A stretch of DNA of 51,780 nt from contig DIHE01000095.1 in assembly GCA_002420005.1 (NCBI GenBank), forward strand, positions 1-51,780. The letters are read 5' to 3'. A program made the translations under genes and the position numbers. The notes beneath the pieces are model-generated. The model was not told the origin of the DNA. It searched no databases and saw only the letters and a program-made list of their open reading frames with translations. The DNA is from Holophagales bacterium UBA5704 (GTDB taxonomy: Bacteria > Acidobacteriota > Thermoanaerobaculia > Multivoradales > UBA5704). This document shows, in pieces, positions 42,859 through 51,179 of this stretch (position 1 is the first letter of the stretch; each line of letters starts with the position of its first letter).

Positions 42859-43449
42859 GTGCGCGTGCTGCTGATCGACCACGGAGGACCCGACACCACG
42901 AGTCTGGTGGGAGCCCTGGAGGGGTTGGAGGCCGCTTGCGACGTCTGTCCCGCCGACGGCCTCGAGCTGGCCGAGATCTTGCGCCGCAAGCCACGGCGGA
43001 TCCTGTTGGCACCCGGCCTCCGGGCTCCCGAGGACTGCCGGATCGCACGGCAGATCGTGCAGGAGCTGGCGGGACAGGTCCCGATCCTCGGGATCGGCCT
43101 GGGCATGCACGTCATCGCCTCCGTCTCCGGAGCCCGTCTGGTCCCGGCGAAGAAGCGCCGCCGGAAGGACCTGTCGCTGCTGCTGCGCCACGACGGCAAG
43201 GGGCTCTTCGAGGCGCTCCCTTCGCCCCTCGCCCTCGGCCGCGACGACGCACCGCTCGCCCTCGAAGGAGGCGACGATCCGCCGCCGTTCCTGGAATACT
43301 CCGCCTGGTCGATGGACGGTGGGGCGATCCTGGGCTTGCGTCTGTCCGGGCTCGGCGTCGAGGGACTGCAAGTCCTCCCTCCGTCGTTTCTCACCCCCGT
43401 CGGTGCCGACCTGCTGTTCAACTTCCTGTACCGCTCGCAGACCTGGTGA
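42859..43449 (+). CDS. PabA/TrpG-like glutamine amidotransferase homologue with the catalytic triad lost
   Basis: 196 residues, GTG start. The framework of a class I glutaminase is clear: VLLIDHGG, ILLAPGLRAPED (usual SPGPGxP), ILGIGLGMHVIASV and LEGLQ-like VEGLQVLPPSFLTPVGADLL. Every catalytic residue is changed. The nucleophile Cys of GVCLGHQ is Gly80 (GIGLGMH). In the QFHPES motif the His is Leu173 and the Glu is Pro175. It therefore should not hydrolyse glutamine. Position directly upstream of pabB, overlapping a possible GTG of it, argues for a structural or regulatory PabB partner, with ammonia taken from solution or another subunit. It could also be decaying, although the frame is intact. 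Confidence 0.75.
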   Translation: MRVLLIDHGGPDTTSLVGALEGLEAACDVCPADGLELAEILRRKPRRILLAPGLRAPEDCRIARQIVQELAGQVPILGIGLGMHVIASVSGARLVPAKKRRRKDLSLLLRHDGKGLFEALPSPLALGRDDAPLALEGGDDPPPFLEYSAWSMDGGAILGLRLSGLGVEGLQVLPPSFLTPVGADLLFNFLYRSQTW

Positions 43450-43454
43450 ACCGG

Positions 43455-44918
43455 ATGTGGCACGACCGGCTTCCCGCGGCACGCCGCCGCCGGCTGGTGG
43501 AGCGGCTGCACCGCGTCCTCCCGGCTCCGGCTCCGGCCGCCCGCGGCGCGGTCACCCCGTTGCGCCTGCGCCGCGGCAACCCACCCCGGCCGGAGCAGGT
43601 GGCCGAGGTGCTGCGCCACCGTCCAGGGTTCTCCTGGCTCGACGGCGGCGCCGCAGGGCATCTCCTGTTCGCCGAGCCCCTGGCTGTGCTGACCGCGCGC
43701 AACGGCCGGTCGCGGGTGACCGGTCCCGGCGGGCTCTGCCGCCTGACCGCCGGGGGATTCGCCCTCCTGGAGGCGGCGTTCGCGGCCTGGGGTGGTCCCG
43801 CCCACGCGGCGCTCGTCGGGTTTCTCGGTTACGAGCTGGGAGCCGAGATCGAGGCGCTCGATCCCTCGCCCTCCACCCGGCTCGACGACCTCCACTTGCC
43901 CGACCTCCATCTGGCGCTCTACCCCACCGCCCTGCGCTGGGACGGCCGGGACTGGACCCTGGAGAGCAGCTCCGCCTGGCACGGTCACGATCCGGTGCGC
44001 GCGGCCGAAGCGGTGTTGACGGCGGCCCGGAGTCTTCCCTTCCCCGAGCCGCCACCGGCCGGCCGGCTGGCGGTGGGTCCGGTGACCAGCCGCCCCGACC
44101 GCAGCGGGTTCGAGGCGGCGGTTCGCCGGGCCACCGAGCGGATCGGGACGGGCGAGATCTTCCAGGTGAACCTCTGCCGGCGGATCGAGTCGGCTCTGCC
44201 GGCCTCCCTCCTCCCCGGCCTCTACCGGCGGCTGCGCGCGGCGAGCCCGGCGGACCACGGCGCGTTTCTCGACCTCGGCCGGGGCCGGGCGCTCCTCTCG
44301 GTGAGCCCGGAGCTCTTCCTCTGCGTCCACGGCCGGGAGGTGGAAACGCGGCCGATCAAAGGGACACGCCCGCGCGGCGCCGGCGCGCGCGCCGACCAGG
44401 CGCTCGCCCGCGAGCTCCTGGAAAGCGTCAAGGACCGGGCGGAGCTGACCATGATCGTCGACGTGGCCCGCAACGACCTGGGGAGGGTCTGCGTCCCCGG
44501 CTCGGTCACCGTGCCGCGCCACGCCGAGCTGATCACCCTGCCGACGCTCCACCACACCGTCTCGACCGTGCGCGGCCGGCTCGCCGAAAGCGCCCCGGAG
44601 CGCTCGGTCGGCCTCCTGCGCGCGGCGTTTCCCCCGGCCTCGATCACCGGTGCTCCCAAGATCCGGTCGATGACCGTGGCGGCGCGCGAGGAACCGGTGC
44701 GGCGCGGACCCGCCATGGGCGCCTTCGGCTGGATCTCCCTGGATGGTGATCTCGAGCTCGCCGTGGCGATCCGCACCGCGGTGGCCTCACGAGGCCGCAT
44801 CGCCTATCACGCCGGTTGCGGCATCGTCGCCGACTCGGACCCGGAGATGGAGCACGCAGAAAGCTCGGTCAAGGCTCGCGCCTTCCTCACCGCCCTCGGG
44901 GCCACGGAGAGCGGATGA
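43455..44918 (+). CDS. pabB: Aminodeoxychorismate synthase component I
   Basis: 487 residues from the ATG at 43455; a GTG at 43446, overlapping the previous stop (GTGA), is the alternative. The chorismate-binding domain fills the C-terminal half: IGTGEIFQVNLCRRIE, FLDLGRGRALLSVSPELFL, then RPIKGTRPRGAG, DVARNDLGRVC and ASITGAPKIRSM. The Lys in PIKGT is the residue that marks PabB, where anthranilate and isochorismate enzymes have Ala or others. It makes 4-amino-4-deoxychorismate from chorismate and ammonia, the first step to p-aminobenzoate for folate. Its C-terminus overlaps pabC (ATGA). The N-terminal ~170 residues, rich in Ala/Arg/Pro, form the regulatory-like domain. Confidence 0.9.
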   Translation: MWHDRLPAARRRRLVERLHRVLPAPAPAARGAVTPLRLRRGNPPRPEQVAEVLRHRPGFSWLDGGAAGHLLFAEPLAVLTARNGRSRVTGPGGLCRLTAGGFALLEAAFAAWGGPAHAALVGFLGYELGAEIEALDPSPSTRLDDLHLPDLHLALYPTALRWDGRDWTLESSSAWHGHDPVRAAEAVLTAARSLPFPEPPPAGRLAVGPVTSRPDRSGFEAAVRRATERIGTGEIFQVNLCRRIESALPASLLPGLYRRLRAASPADHGAFLDLGRGRALLSVSPELFLCVHGREVETRPIKGTRPRGAGARADQALARELLESVKDRAELTMIVDVARNDLGRVCVPGSVTVPRHAELITLPTLHHTVSTVRGRLAESAPERSVGLLRAAFPPASITGAPKIRSMTVAAREEPVRRGPAMGAFGWISLDGDLELAVAIRTAVASRGRIAYHAGCGIVADSDPEMEHAESSVKARAFLTALGATESG

Positions 44919-45685
44919 GCCTCGCCTGGTGGAACGGCCGCGCGCTGGACGCCGGCGAGGTCCGGATCGACCCCGGCGACGCCGGATTTCTCCACGGCGA
45001 CGGCCTGTTCGAGACCCTCCGGGTCGATGCGGGCACCGCCGGGCACGTGGACCTGCACCTCGAGCGGCTGTTCGCCGGCCTGCGGCGGGTGGAGATCGAA
45101 ATCCCCGAGGATCGCACCGCCCTCGCCGCCGCGGTGGCCGCGGTGGCGTCCGCCGCGCCCCGACCGGTGGCCCGCCTGCGCCTCACGGTCACCCGCGGCG
45201 CGGGCGGGACCCCGACCCGGCTCCTCGCCGCGGCTCCCTACGAGCCCCCCGGAGCCGGGCAGGTGCGGGACGGGGTAGACGCCATCCTCGTCCCCGACCT
45301 GCGGATCGACTCCCGGGGACCTCTCATCGGCCTCAAGAGCCTCTGCTGGCAGGCGAACCGCCTCGCCCTCCTGCGCGCCGGGCGGGCCGGAGCGTTCGAG
45401 GCGATCCTCCTGAACGAGAACGGACGCCTCGTCGAAGGGGCGCGGAGCAATCTCCTCCTCGCCCTGGACGGCGGCCTCTTCACTCCGCCGCTCGACGACG
45501 GGTGCCTGCCGGGGATCGTCCGCCATCGCCTCCTCGCCGCCGGCCGCATCACCGAACGCCCGCTCGGGCCGGAGGACCTCGCCCGGGCTCGGGCGGTGTT
45601 CCTCACCAACAGCCTGATCGGCGTTCTACCGGTGGGCCGGCTGGACGGCCATGCCCTGCCCCGCCTTCCCCCACCTGATCCCTGA
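44915..45685 (+). CDS. pabC: Aminodeoxychorismate lyase
   Basis: Start set at the ATG at 44915, which overlaps the pabB stop (ATGA); the longer in-frame start adds 33 Arg-rich residues. 256 residues, PLP fold type IV. DPGDAGFLHGDGLFETLRV, the PLP lysine in LIGLKSLCWQANRLALL, and NENGRLVEGARSNLLL and TPPLDDGCLPGIVR are as in PabC and branched-chain aminotransferases. Location after pabB indicates PabC, which removes pyruvate from aminodeoxychorismate to give p-aminobenzoate. By sequence alone a D-amino-acid or branched-chain aminotransferase is possible. Confidence 0.85.
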   Translation: MSLAWWNGRALDAGEVRIDPGDAGFLHGDGLFETLRVDAGTAGHVDLHLERLFAGLRRVEIEIPEDRTALAAAVAAVASAAPRPVARLRLTVTRGAGGTPTRLLAAAPYEPPGAGQVRDGVDAILVPDLRIDSRGPLIGLKSLCWQANRLALLRAGRAGAFEAILLNENGRLVEGARSNLLLALDGGLFTPPLDDGCLPGIVRHRLLAAGRITERPLGPEDLARARAVFLTNSLIGVLPVGRLDGHALPRLPPPDP

Positions 45686-45762
45686 CGCCCTGGAACCTTT
45701 CGCCGCCTCCCCTCGTATGGGACAAGAGAGCCCCACGACGGGCTCCAACCGGAGGAAGGACA

Positions 45763-46419
45763 ATGAACAAGACCGCATGGACTCTGGCCGCCACCGCGGC
45801 CTTGCTCTGGACCACCGCCCTGCGTGCGGACGACGGTGACGTGGTCGTGCGCCATTTCGTCAAACAATTCCCGGCGAGCGGGATCGAGCGCGTGTTCGTG
45901 GACGTCCCGGTTGGCGATGTCGTCATTGAAGGATCGACGGCCGCACAGGTCGAGCTCGAGGTGAACCTGGAGTGCGCCGACCGCGGCGGGTCCTGCGAAG
46001 AGCTGGCGCAACGGGTGAAGGTGGTGTTCAGCCGCGACGAGGGCGAGCTCACGCTGCGGGTCAAGGAGTGGCCCAAGAGCACGAACCGCGGCCTGGAGGC
46101 GCACATCCGCGTGCTGATGCCGCGCCAGATCGACCTGCGCGCCGACCTGGGCGTCGGCAGGCTGTCGATCGCCGGCCTGGAGAGCGACGTCACCGCCGAT
46201 CTCGGCGTGGGACAGCTCAATGTCACCTTGCCGCTCGCCGCCATCGCGTCGGTGAGCGCGGACGCGGGCATCGGTGACGCGGGCCTCATCGCCGCCGGCC
46301 GGCGCTATCGGAGCTCCGGGCTGGTGGCGCGGGAGATCCGCTGGAACAAGGGGCCGGGCAAGTCCCGTCTCGAGGCCGATTGCGGCGTCGGGCAGATCGA
46401 CATCCGCCTCACCCGGTGA
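45763..46419 (+). CDS. Secreted DUF4097-like beta-helix-type protein
   Basis: 218 residues. Signal peptide (MNKTAWTLAATAALLWTTAL, cleavage near LRA-DDG), then short beta strands of the form seen in DUF4097/putative adhesin proteins: VFVDVPVGDVVIEGSTAAQV, LRADLGVGRLSIAGLESDVT and VTADLGVGQLNVTLPL, ending DCGVGQIDIRLTR. The repeating D-x-G-V-G-x-L/I pattern suggests a right-handed beta-solenoid. AGGAAGGA 5-6 bases before the ATG is a strong ribosome site. Function unknown, probably envelope. Its stop overlaps the trmL start (GTGA). Confidence 0.7.
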   Translation: MNKTAWTLAATAALLWTTALRADDGDVVVRHFVKQFPASGIERVFVDVPVGDVVIEGSTAAQVELEVNLECADRGGSCEELAQRVKVVFSRDEGELTLRVKEWPKSTNRGLEAHIRVLMPRQIDLRADLGVGRLSIAGLESDVTADLGVGQLNVTLPLAAIASVSADAGIGDAGLIAAGRRYRSSGLVAREIRWNKGPGKSRLEADCGVGQIDIRLTR

Positions 46420-46886
46420 GCACCCCCGGACTCCAAGTCGTCCTCGTCGAGCCGGAGATCCACTGGAACACCGGCAACGCGGGGAGGACCTGCCTCGCGG
46501 CGGGGGCGCGGCTCCATCTGGTGGAGCCGCTCGGCTTTTCCCTCGGCGAACGCGAGGTGCGCCGCGCCGGGCTCGACTACTGGCCGCGGGTCGATCCCCG
46601 GGTCTGGCCCAACTGGGCCACCTTCGAAGAGGCGCTCCCGGAGCTGGGCGAGCCCTTCTTCTTCACGTCCGAAGCACCGCGGACCTTCTGGGACGTCGCC
46701 TATCCGCCGCGCCCGGTGCTGGTCTTCGGCCGCGAGAGCGTCGGCCTGTCCCGGGCGATCCGGGACCGCTGGAGCGAACGCCTCGTCTCCATCCCCATGC
46801 TCGACCCTGCCCTGCGCTCGCTCAATCTCTCGACGTCGGTGGCTTTGGCGCTGTATGAGGTGCTGCGGCAGCACCGGGCGGGGTGA
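46416..46886 (+). CDS. trmL: tRNA (cytidine(34)-2'-O)-methyltransferase
   Basis: 156 residues from the GTG at 46416, which overlaps the previous stop; that length equals typical TrmL, so the ATG 36 bases upstream is rejected. SPOUT methyltransferase motifs are NTGNAGRTCLAAG, LVFGRESVGLS and the knot-forming SLNLSTSVALALYEVL. TrmL 2'-O-methylates the wobble nucleotide of tRNA-Leu isoacceptors with SAM. Its last 65 bases overlap, on the opposite strand, the end of hyuB. Confidence 0.9.
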   Translation: MSTPGLQVVLVEPEIHWNTGNAGRTCLAAGARLHLVEPLGFSLGEREVRRAGLDYWPRVDPRVWPNWATFEEALPELGEPFFFTSEAPRTFWDVAYPPRPVLVFGRESVGLSRAIRDRWSERLVSIPMLDPALRSLNLSTSVALALYEVLRQHRAG

Positions 46887-48435
46887 CCGCCCCCCACCCT
46901 CCCCCACCCGGCGTCTCCAGGATCAGCCGGTCGCCCGGCCCGGCCTCGCAGCCGTCGACCGGCGCGAGCTCGACGACCTCGCCCGTGGCCCGCACCAGCC
47001 GCTGCCGGCCCGGAAGACCCGGCTCCCCGCCCGCGACTCCATAGGGCCGCTCCACGCGGTGCTGGGTGAGCACAGAGACCGCCACGGGCTCTAGAAAGGT
47101 CAGCTCACGGACAGCCCCGTCTCCACCCGGCCAGCGGCCGGCCCCTCCCGAGCCACGGCGGATGGCGAAGCGGTCGAGGCGCACCGGATAGCGGTGCTCC
47201 AGGACCTCCGGGTCGGTGATCCGCGTATTCGTCATGTGGGTGTGCACCGCACTCGCGCCCGCAAATCCCGGTCCCGCGCCGCCACCGCCGCAGACCGTCT
47301 CGTAGTAGCCGAAGCGCCCGTTGCCGAACAGGACGTTGTTCATCGTCCCCTGGCTGCAGGCTGCGAGGCCGAGGGCGGCGAGAAGGGTGTCGACGATCCG
47401 CTGGCTGGTCTCCACGTTGCCACCGACCACCGCCGGAGCCGCCGCCGGATCATCGGGAAACGGCGGGTTGAGCATGCCCTCCGGTACCCGGATCTCGACC
47501 GGCCGCAGGATGCCTTCATTGAGCGGCAGCGGCTCGGCGATCAGCAGGCGCAGCGCATAGAGCACGGCGCTGCGCACAACGGCCGGCGGCGCGTTCAAGT
47601 TCCCCGGATGGACGCCGGCCGAGCCGGTGAAGTCGACCAGGGCCCCGGACGGAGACACCTCCAGGGCGACGGCGATCGGCGAGCCGTCGTCGAGCCGCTC
47701 GAGCGCGGCCGAGCGCCCCGCAGGCAGGCGGGCCAGCGCGGAGCGGAGCCGCTCTTCGGCGCGCGCTTTCAGGGCCGCCATGTAGCGGCCGACCGCCTCC
47801 CGGCCCTGCTCGCGGGCCAGGCTGCGCAGCGCTTCGGCACCGCGGTGGTTCGCCGCCACGGCCGCCCGTAGATCCGCCAGGTTCTCCTCCACCGCCCGGG
47901 TCGGATACGGCGGAGCGAGCAGCCGCTCCCGCAGCTCGTCCCAGGCGAAGACGCCGCCACGGGCGAGATGGAGCGGCGGCAGCACCACGCCCTCCTCCAC
48001 CAGGCGGCGCGCTCCGGGCGGCATCGAGCCCGGCCGGATGCCGCCGATCTCCGCGTGATGCGCCCGGCTCGCCACGTAGCCCAGCAGAGCCTCCCCCTCG
48101 TAGACCGGGGTCACCACCGTGACATCCGGCAGATGCGAGCCTCCGAACGCCGGATGATTGGTGACGATCACATCGCCCGGCGCCATGGCCAGAGTCTCCC
48201 GCAGCCGCCGGACGCACAACCCGAGCGCCCCCAGATGCACCGGGATGTGCGGTGCATTGACCACCAGCTCGCCGCCCGCATCGAGCAACGCGCACGAAAA
48301 ATCGAGGCGCTCCTTGACGTTCGTGGAGACCGCGGTGCGCCGCAACATCTCCCCCATCTGCCGCGCCACCGCGGCGAAGCGGTGCGTGAACAGCTCGAGC
48401 TGGACGGCTTCGGGGCGCGAGCGGACGGGGCTCAC
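46822..48435 (-). CDS. hyuB: Hydantoinase B / N-methylhydantoinase subunit
   Basis: 537 residues. Start set at the GTG at 48435, which overlaps the upstream gene's stop (GTGA); the open frame extends ~300 residues further upstream but that part is antisense-like Arg-rich text. Family blocks: ELFTHRFAAVARQMGEML, NVKERLDFSCALLD, NHPAFGGSHLPDVTVV, AHHAEIGGIRPGSMPP, GSAGVHPGNLNAP, GGNVETSQRIVDTLLA and CGGGGAGPGFAGAS. HyuB works with HyuA in ATP-dependent cleavage of hydantoins, 5-oxoproline or in acetone carboxylation. The usual end GGGGWG is followed by ~20 residues (rich in Pro and Ala) encoded opposite trmL. Subunit with the HyuA upstream; exact substrate unknown. Confidence 0.88.
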   Translation of the reverse strand: MSPVRSRPEAVQLELFTHRFAAVARQMGEMLRRTAVSTNVKERLDFSCALLDAGGELVVNAPHIPVHLGALGLCVRRLRETLAMAPGDVIVTNHPAFGGSHLPDVTVVTPVYEGEALLGYVASRAHHAEIGGIRPGSMPPGARRLVEEGVVLPPLHLARGGVFAWDELRERLLAPPYPTRAVEENLADLRAAVAANHRGAEALRSLAREQGREAVGRYMAALKARAEERLRSALARLPAGRSAALERLDDGSPIAVALEVSPSGALVDFTGSAGVHPGNLNAPPAVVRSAVLYALRLLIAEPLPLNEGILRPVEIRVPEGMLNPPFPDDPAAAPAVVGGNVETSQRIVDTLLAALGLAACSQGTMNNVLFGNGRFGYYETVCGGGGAGPGFAGASAVHTHMTNTRITDPEVLEHRYPVRLDRFAIRRGSGGAGRWPGGDGAVRELTFLEPVAVSVLTQHRVERPYGVAGGEPGLPGRQRLVRATGEVVELAPVDGCEAGPGDRLILETPGGGGWGAVTPPGAAAAPHTAPKPPTSRD

Positions 48436-48923
48436 GGCGCGCGCCTGCCGCGGACCAGACGGCTGGCGTCGTGGAGGCTCGGCCAGCGGGTGAACATGGC
48501 GAAGCCGGCGGCGAGGCAGAGAAACATGCCGTAGAAAGCGGTACCGGAGAACAGCGCCACCAGCACCGCCAGCATCGCCGCCGCCGCGAGGGCGGCGAAG
48601 CTCACCAGCGTCGCCCGCCGGTAGGCTTCGAGAAAGGTGTCCAACCGGATCTCCACCTCCGGCGTGCGGGGAAAGGCACGGCGCAGCACCGTCGTGCGCA
48701 GGCGCGAGGAGAGGAGGATCAGGATCATCGCGCCGATCGTCAGACCCAGGGGCAGGGCCTTGGGAACCCCCTGGTCCCAGCGGATACCGCGCCCCTCGAC
48801 GAGCAACCACGCCGCCATCGCCGAGGCGCCGACGGCGATGGCCATCACGCCGCACACCGTGCGCAGCGGCTCGACGCACTCCGCGATCCGTTTCTTCTGC
48901 TCCTCCGGCTCGATTTCGAACAC
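48432..48923 (-). CDS. Small four-helix membrane protein between hyuA and hyuB
   Basis: 163 residues from the GTG at 48923, with AAGGAGAG about 6 bases before it; the longer start at 49022 would read into hyuA. Four predicted transmembrane helices in two pairs: near AIAVGASAMAAWLLV, LPLGLTIGAMILILL, LVSFAALAAAAMLAVLVALF and AFYGMFLCLAAGFAMF. It is coupled to both neighbours (23 bases after hyuA, GTGA overlap with hyuB). No known domain. Such a gene between hydantoinase subunits might tether the enzyme or mediate uptake; inferred from position only. Confidence 0.7.
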   Translation of the reverse strand: MFEIEPEEQKKRIAECVEPLRTVCGVMAIAVGASAMAAWLLVEGRGIRWDQGVPKALPLGLTIGAMILILLSSRLRTTVLRRAFPRTPEVEIRLDTFLEAYRRATLVSFAALAAAAMLAVLVALFSGTAFYGMFLCLAAGFAMFTRWPSLHDASRLVRGRRAP

Positions 48924-48946
48924 CTGATCTCTCCTTTCGGCGGAGT

Positions 48947-51175
48947 CTAACCCGGAGTCCCTGCAGCGAGGACGAGATGTCCCGCGCCGTCGAGCCGCCC
49001 GCTCCAGCCCTCGCCGACCCACGTCGCGCTGTGGCTCTCGAACACCAGGGCCGGGCCGTGGAACCGGTCACCCGGCTGCAAGGCGGTGCGATCGTAGACC
49101 GGCACCTCCCCCCACTGCGCGCCGGTCCAGGCGCTGCGCGCTCCCGCCGGAGGGGCGTCCCGCGGCACCTCCGGCAGCCTCTCCAGCGGCAGATCCTCGG
49201 CAGCCGACGAGGCCACCACGCGGATCGACTCCAGCTCGATGGCCCGCCCTTCGGGCGCATAGCCATAGATCTCCCGGTAGGCCACGGCGAACGCCGCTTC
49301 CGGCGCCTCGCCGTCGCGGACCTCCACCGCAAGAGCCTCCTCCTGGCCGGCGAAGCGAAGATGGAGAAGGCGGCGCCGCACCTCGGCCGCGGAGGCGCCT
49401 TCGGCGACGACGGCCTGCAGGGCCTCGGTCTCCAGCGCGCCGAGCCAGCCCGGCAGCTCTGCCTGCACGGCGGCGAGCGGCCGCAACACCTGGCGCTGTG
49501 CGAAGCGCTCCACCACGGCGGCGCCCAGGCCGAGCGCCGAGAGGAGGCCGGCGTCGCGCGGCACCACGATCTGGGTCATCCCCAGAAGGTCGGCGACGGC
49601 GCACGCATGCTGGCCGCCGGCGCCGCCGAAGGCGACGAGGGCATGGTCCGCGGGATCGTAGCCGCGCCGCAGCGAGATGTCGCGGATCGCTTCGGCCATC
49701 CGCTCGTCGGCGATCTCCAGCAGCCCGGCGAGGATCGCCTCCCGGGGCGGCGCCTCCCCTGCCTCCCGCTCTCCGATCCGCGCCGCGAGAACCCCGAGCG
49801 CCTGTTCCGCCGCCGCCGCGTCGAGAGGGATCTCGAAGCGGAGAGGATCGATTCGGCCGAGGAGCAGATTGACGTCGGTGAGCGTCAGCGGACCTCCGGC
49901 ACCATAGCAGGCCGGGCCGGGCCAGGCACCGGCGCTCCCGGGCCCCACGCGGAGCTGGATCCCGTCGAAAGCGCAGATCGAGCCCCCTCCCGCCGCCACG
50001 CTCTCGATCGCCAGGGCCGGCGCCACCAGATGGGCGTCCCCCACCCGGTGCTCGAACAGATACTCGTAGTCCCCGTCATAGCGGGCCACGTCCGTGCTCG
50101 TCCCCCCCATGTCGAAGGCGATGAGCCGCGAGAACCCCGACCGCCGGCCCGACAACGCCGCGCCGACCACCCCACCGGCCGGGCCGGAGAGCAGGGCATC
50201 CTTGGCACGGAACGCATCCGCCCGCACCAGGCCTCCGGCGCTGGTCATCACGTGCAGCGACCCGTGCGGCACCGCGCAGGCCACGCCTTCCAGATACGCC
50301 TCCAGGATCGGCGAGAGACAGGCATCGACCACCGCGGTCTCGGCGCGCGGCACCAGCTTGATGAGCGGCGCCAGCCGGGCCGAGAGCGCTACATGGCGGA
50401 ACCCGAGCGTGCGCAGGTACGCCCCCAGCTCCTCTTCGTGGCCGGGATTGCGGTAGCTGTGCAGGAGGGCCACCGCGGCGCACTCATACCCTGCTGCGAG
50501 GAGACGTTCGGCCTCCGGCCGCAGAGCCTCGACATCGAGCTCCGTGAGCACCGAGCCATCGCCCGCCAGCCGCTCCAGGACCTCGACCACGGCGCCGTAG
50601 AGAGGCTCCGGACGCACGACCTTCAGAGCGAACAGATCGGGGCGCTGCTGGGTGCCGATCCGCAGCAGGTCGGCAAACCCGCGGGTGATGAAAAGAACCG
50701 TGGCGGCACCTTTGCGTTCCAGCAGCGCATTCGTCCCGCGCGTGGTGGCGAGCCGTACGGCGATCGCCGGCAGCGGCGAGCCCGGCGGCACGCCGGTCAC
50801 CAGCCGGGCGGCCAGAACCGGCGCTTCCTCCGGCGAGCGCAGCTCACAGGAGAGCCCCGCCGGGTCGGAGCCGGCCAGAGCCGCATCGAGCTGCAACGTG
50901 GAGGTCTCCGGATCCCAGCCGGTCACCGTGCGAGGCGCCGGCTCCTCGGGCAGGCGGCGGAAGGTGAAGCCGCGGAAGAAATCCGGCGGCAGGCGCCAGG
51001 GAGCGTCCAGACGGATCGCAGCAGGCCCTGCGCCCCCGGCGATCCGGCAACGCAACGCGCTGGTGGAGAGCACCTTGGCCCGGTGCAGGCGCCCCTCCGG
51101 ATCGACGGCGAGACAGTCGGTGAACGTCCCACCGGTATCGGCCCAGAGCCGCCAGGTTCCGTTCGTCACGCGCAA
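48947..51175 (-). CDS. hyuA: Hydantoinase A / 5-oxoprolinase-type ATPase subunit
   Basis: 742 residues. Two ASKHA-type phosphate-binding blocks: WADTGGTFTDCLAVDPEG near the N-terminus and IAFDMGGTSTDVARYDG in the middle. Also ATTRGTNALLERKGAATVLF, ITRGFADLLRIGTQQRPDLF, SAGGLVRADAFRAKDALLSG and the C-terminal VALVAFGGAGGQHACAVADL-like block. It binds ATP and acts with HyuB on cyclic amides. The TTG at 51175 is the earliest start; a GTG at 51169 is at least as likely, neither with a strong ribosome site. Its start lies 4 bases after the TPR gene stop, so the three are one operon. Confidence 0.87.
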   Translation of the reverse strand: MRVTNGTWRLWADTGGTFTDCLAVDPEGRLHRAKVLSTSALRCRIAGGAGPAAIRLDAPWRLPPDFFRGFTFRRLPEEPAPRTVTGWDPETSTLQLDAALAGSDPAGLSCELRSPEEAPVLAARLVTGVPPGSPLPAIAVRLATTRGTNALLERKGAATVLFITRGFADLLRIGTQQRPDLFALKVVRPEPLYGAVVEVLERLAGDGSVLTELDVEALRPEAERLLAAGYECAAVALLHSYRNPGHEEELGAYLRTLGFRHVALSARLAPLIKLVPRAETAVVDACLSPILEAYLEGVACAVPHGSLHVMTSAGGLVRADAFRAKDALLSGPAGGVVGAALSGRRSGFSRLIAFDMGGTSTDVARYDGDYEYLFEHRVGDAHLVAPALAIESVAAGGGSICAFDGIQLRVGPGSAGAWPGPACYGAGGPLTLTDVNLLLGRIDPLRFEIPLDAAAAEQALGVLAARIGEREAGEAPPREAILAGLLEIADERMAEAIRDISLRRGYDPADHALVAFGGAGGQHACAVADLLGMTQIVVPRDAGLLSALGLGAAVVERFAQRQVLRPLAAVQAELPGWLGALETEALQAVVAEGASAAEVRRRLLHLRFAGQEEALAVEVRDGEAPEAAFAVAYREIYGYAPEGRAIELESIRVVASSAAEDLPLERLPEVPRDAPPAGARSAWTGAQWGEVPVYDRTALQPGDRFHGPALVFESHSATWVGEGWSGRLDGAGHLVLAAGTPG

Positions 51176-51179
51176 GGCA

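Noticed and set aside
48435..49332. N-terminal ~300 residues of the long hyuB frame
   Set aside because: Antisense-like Arg/Gly-rich text over the membrane gene and hyuA; HyuB begins with ELFTHRFAAV shortly after the GTG at 48435.
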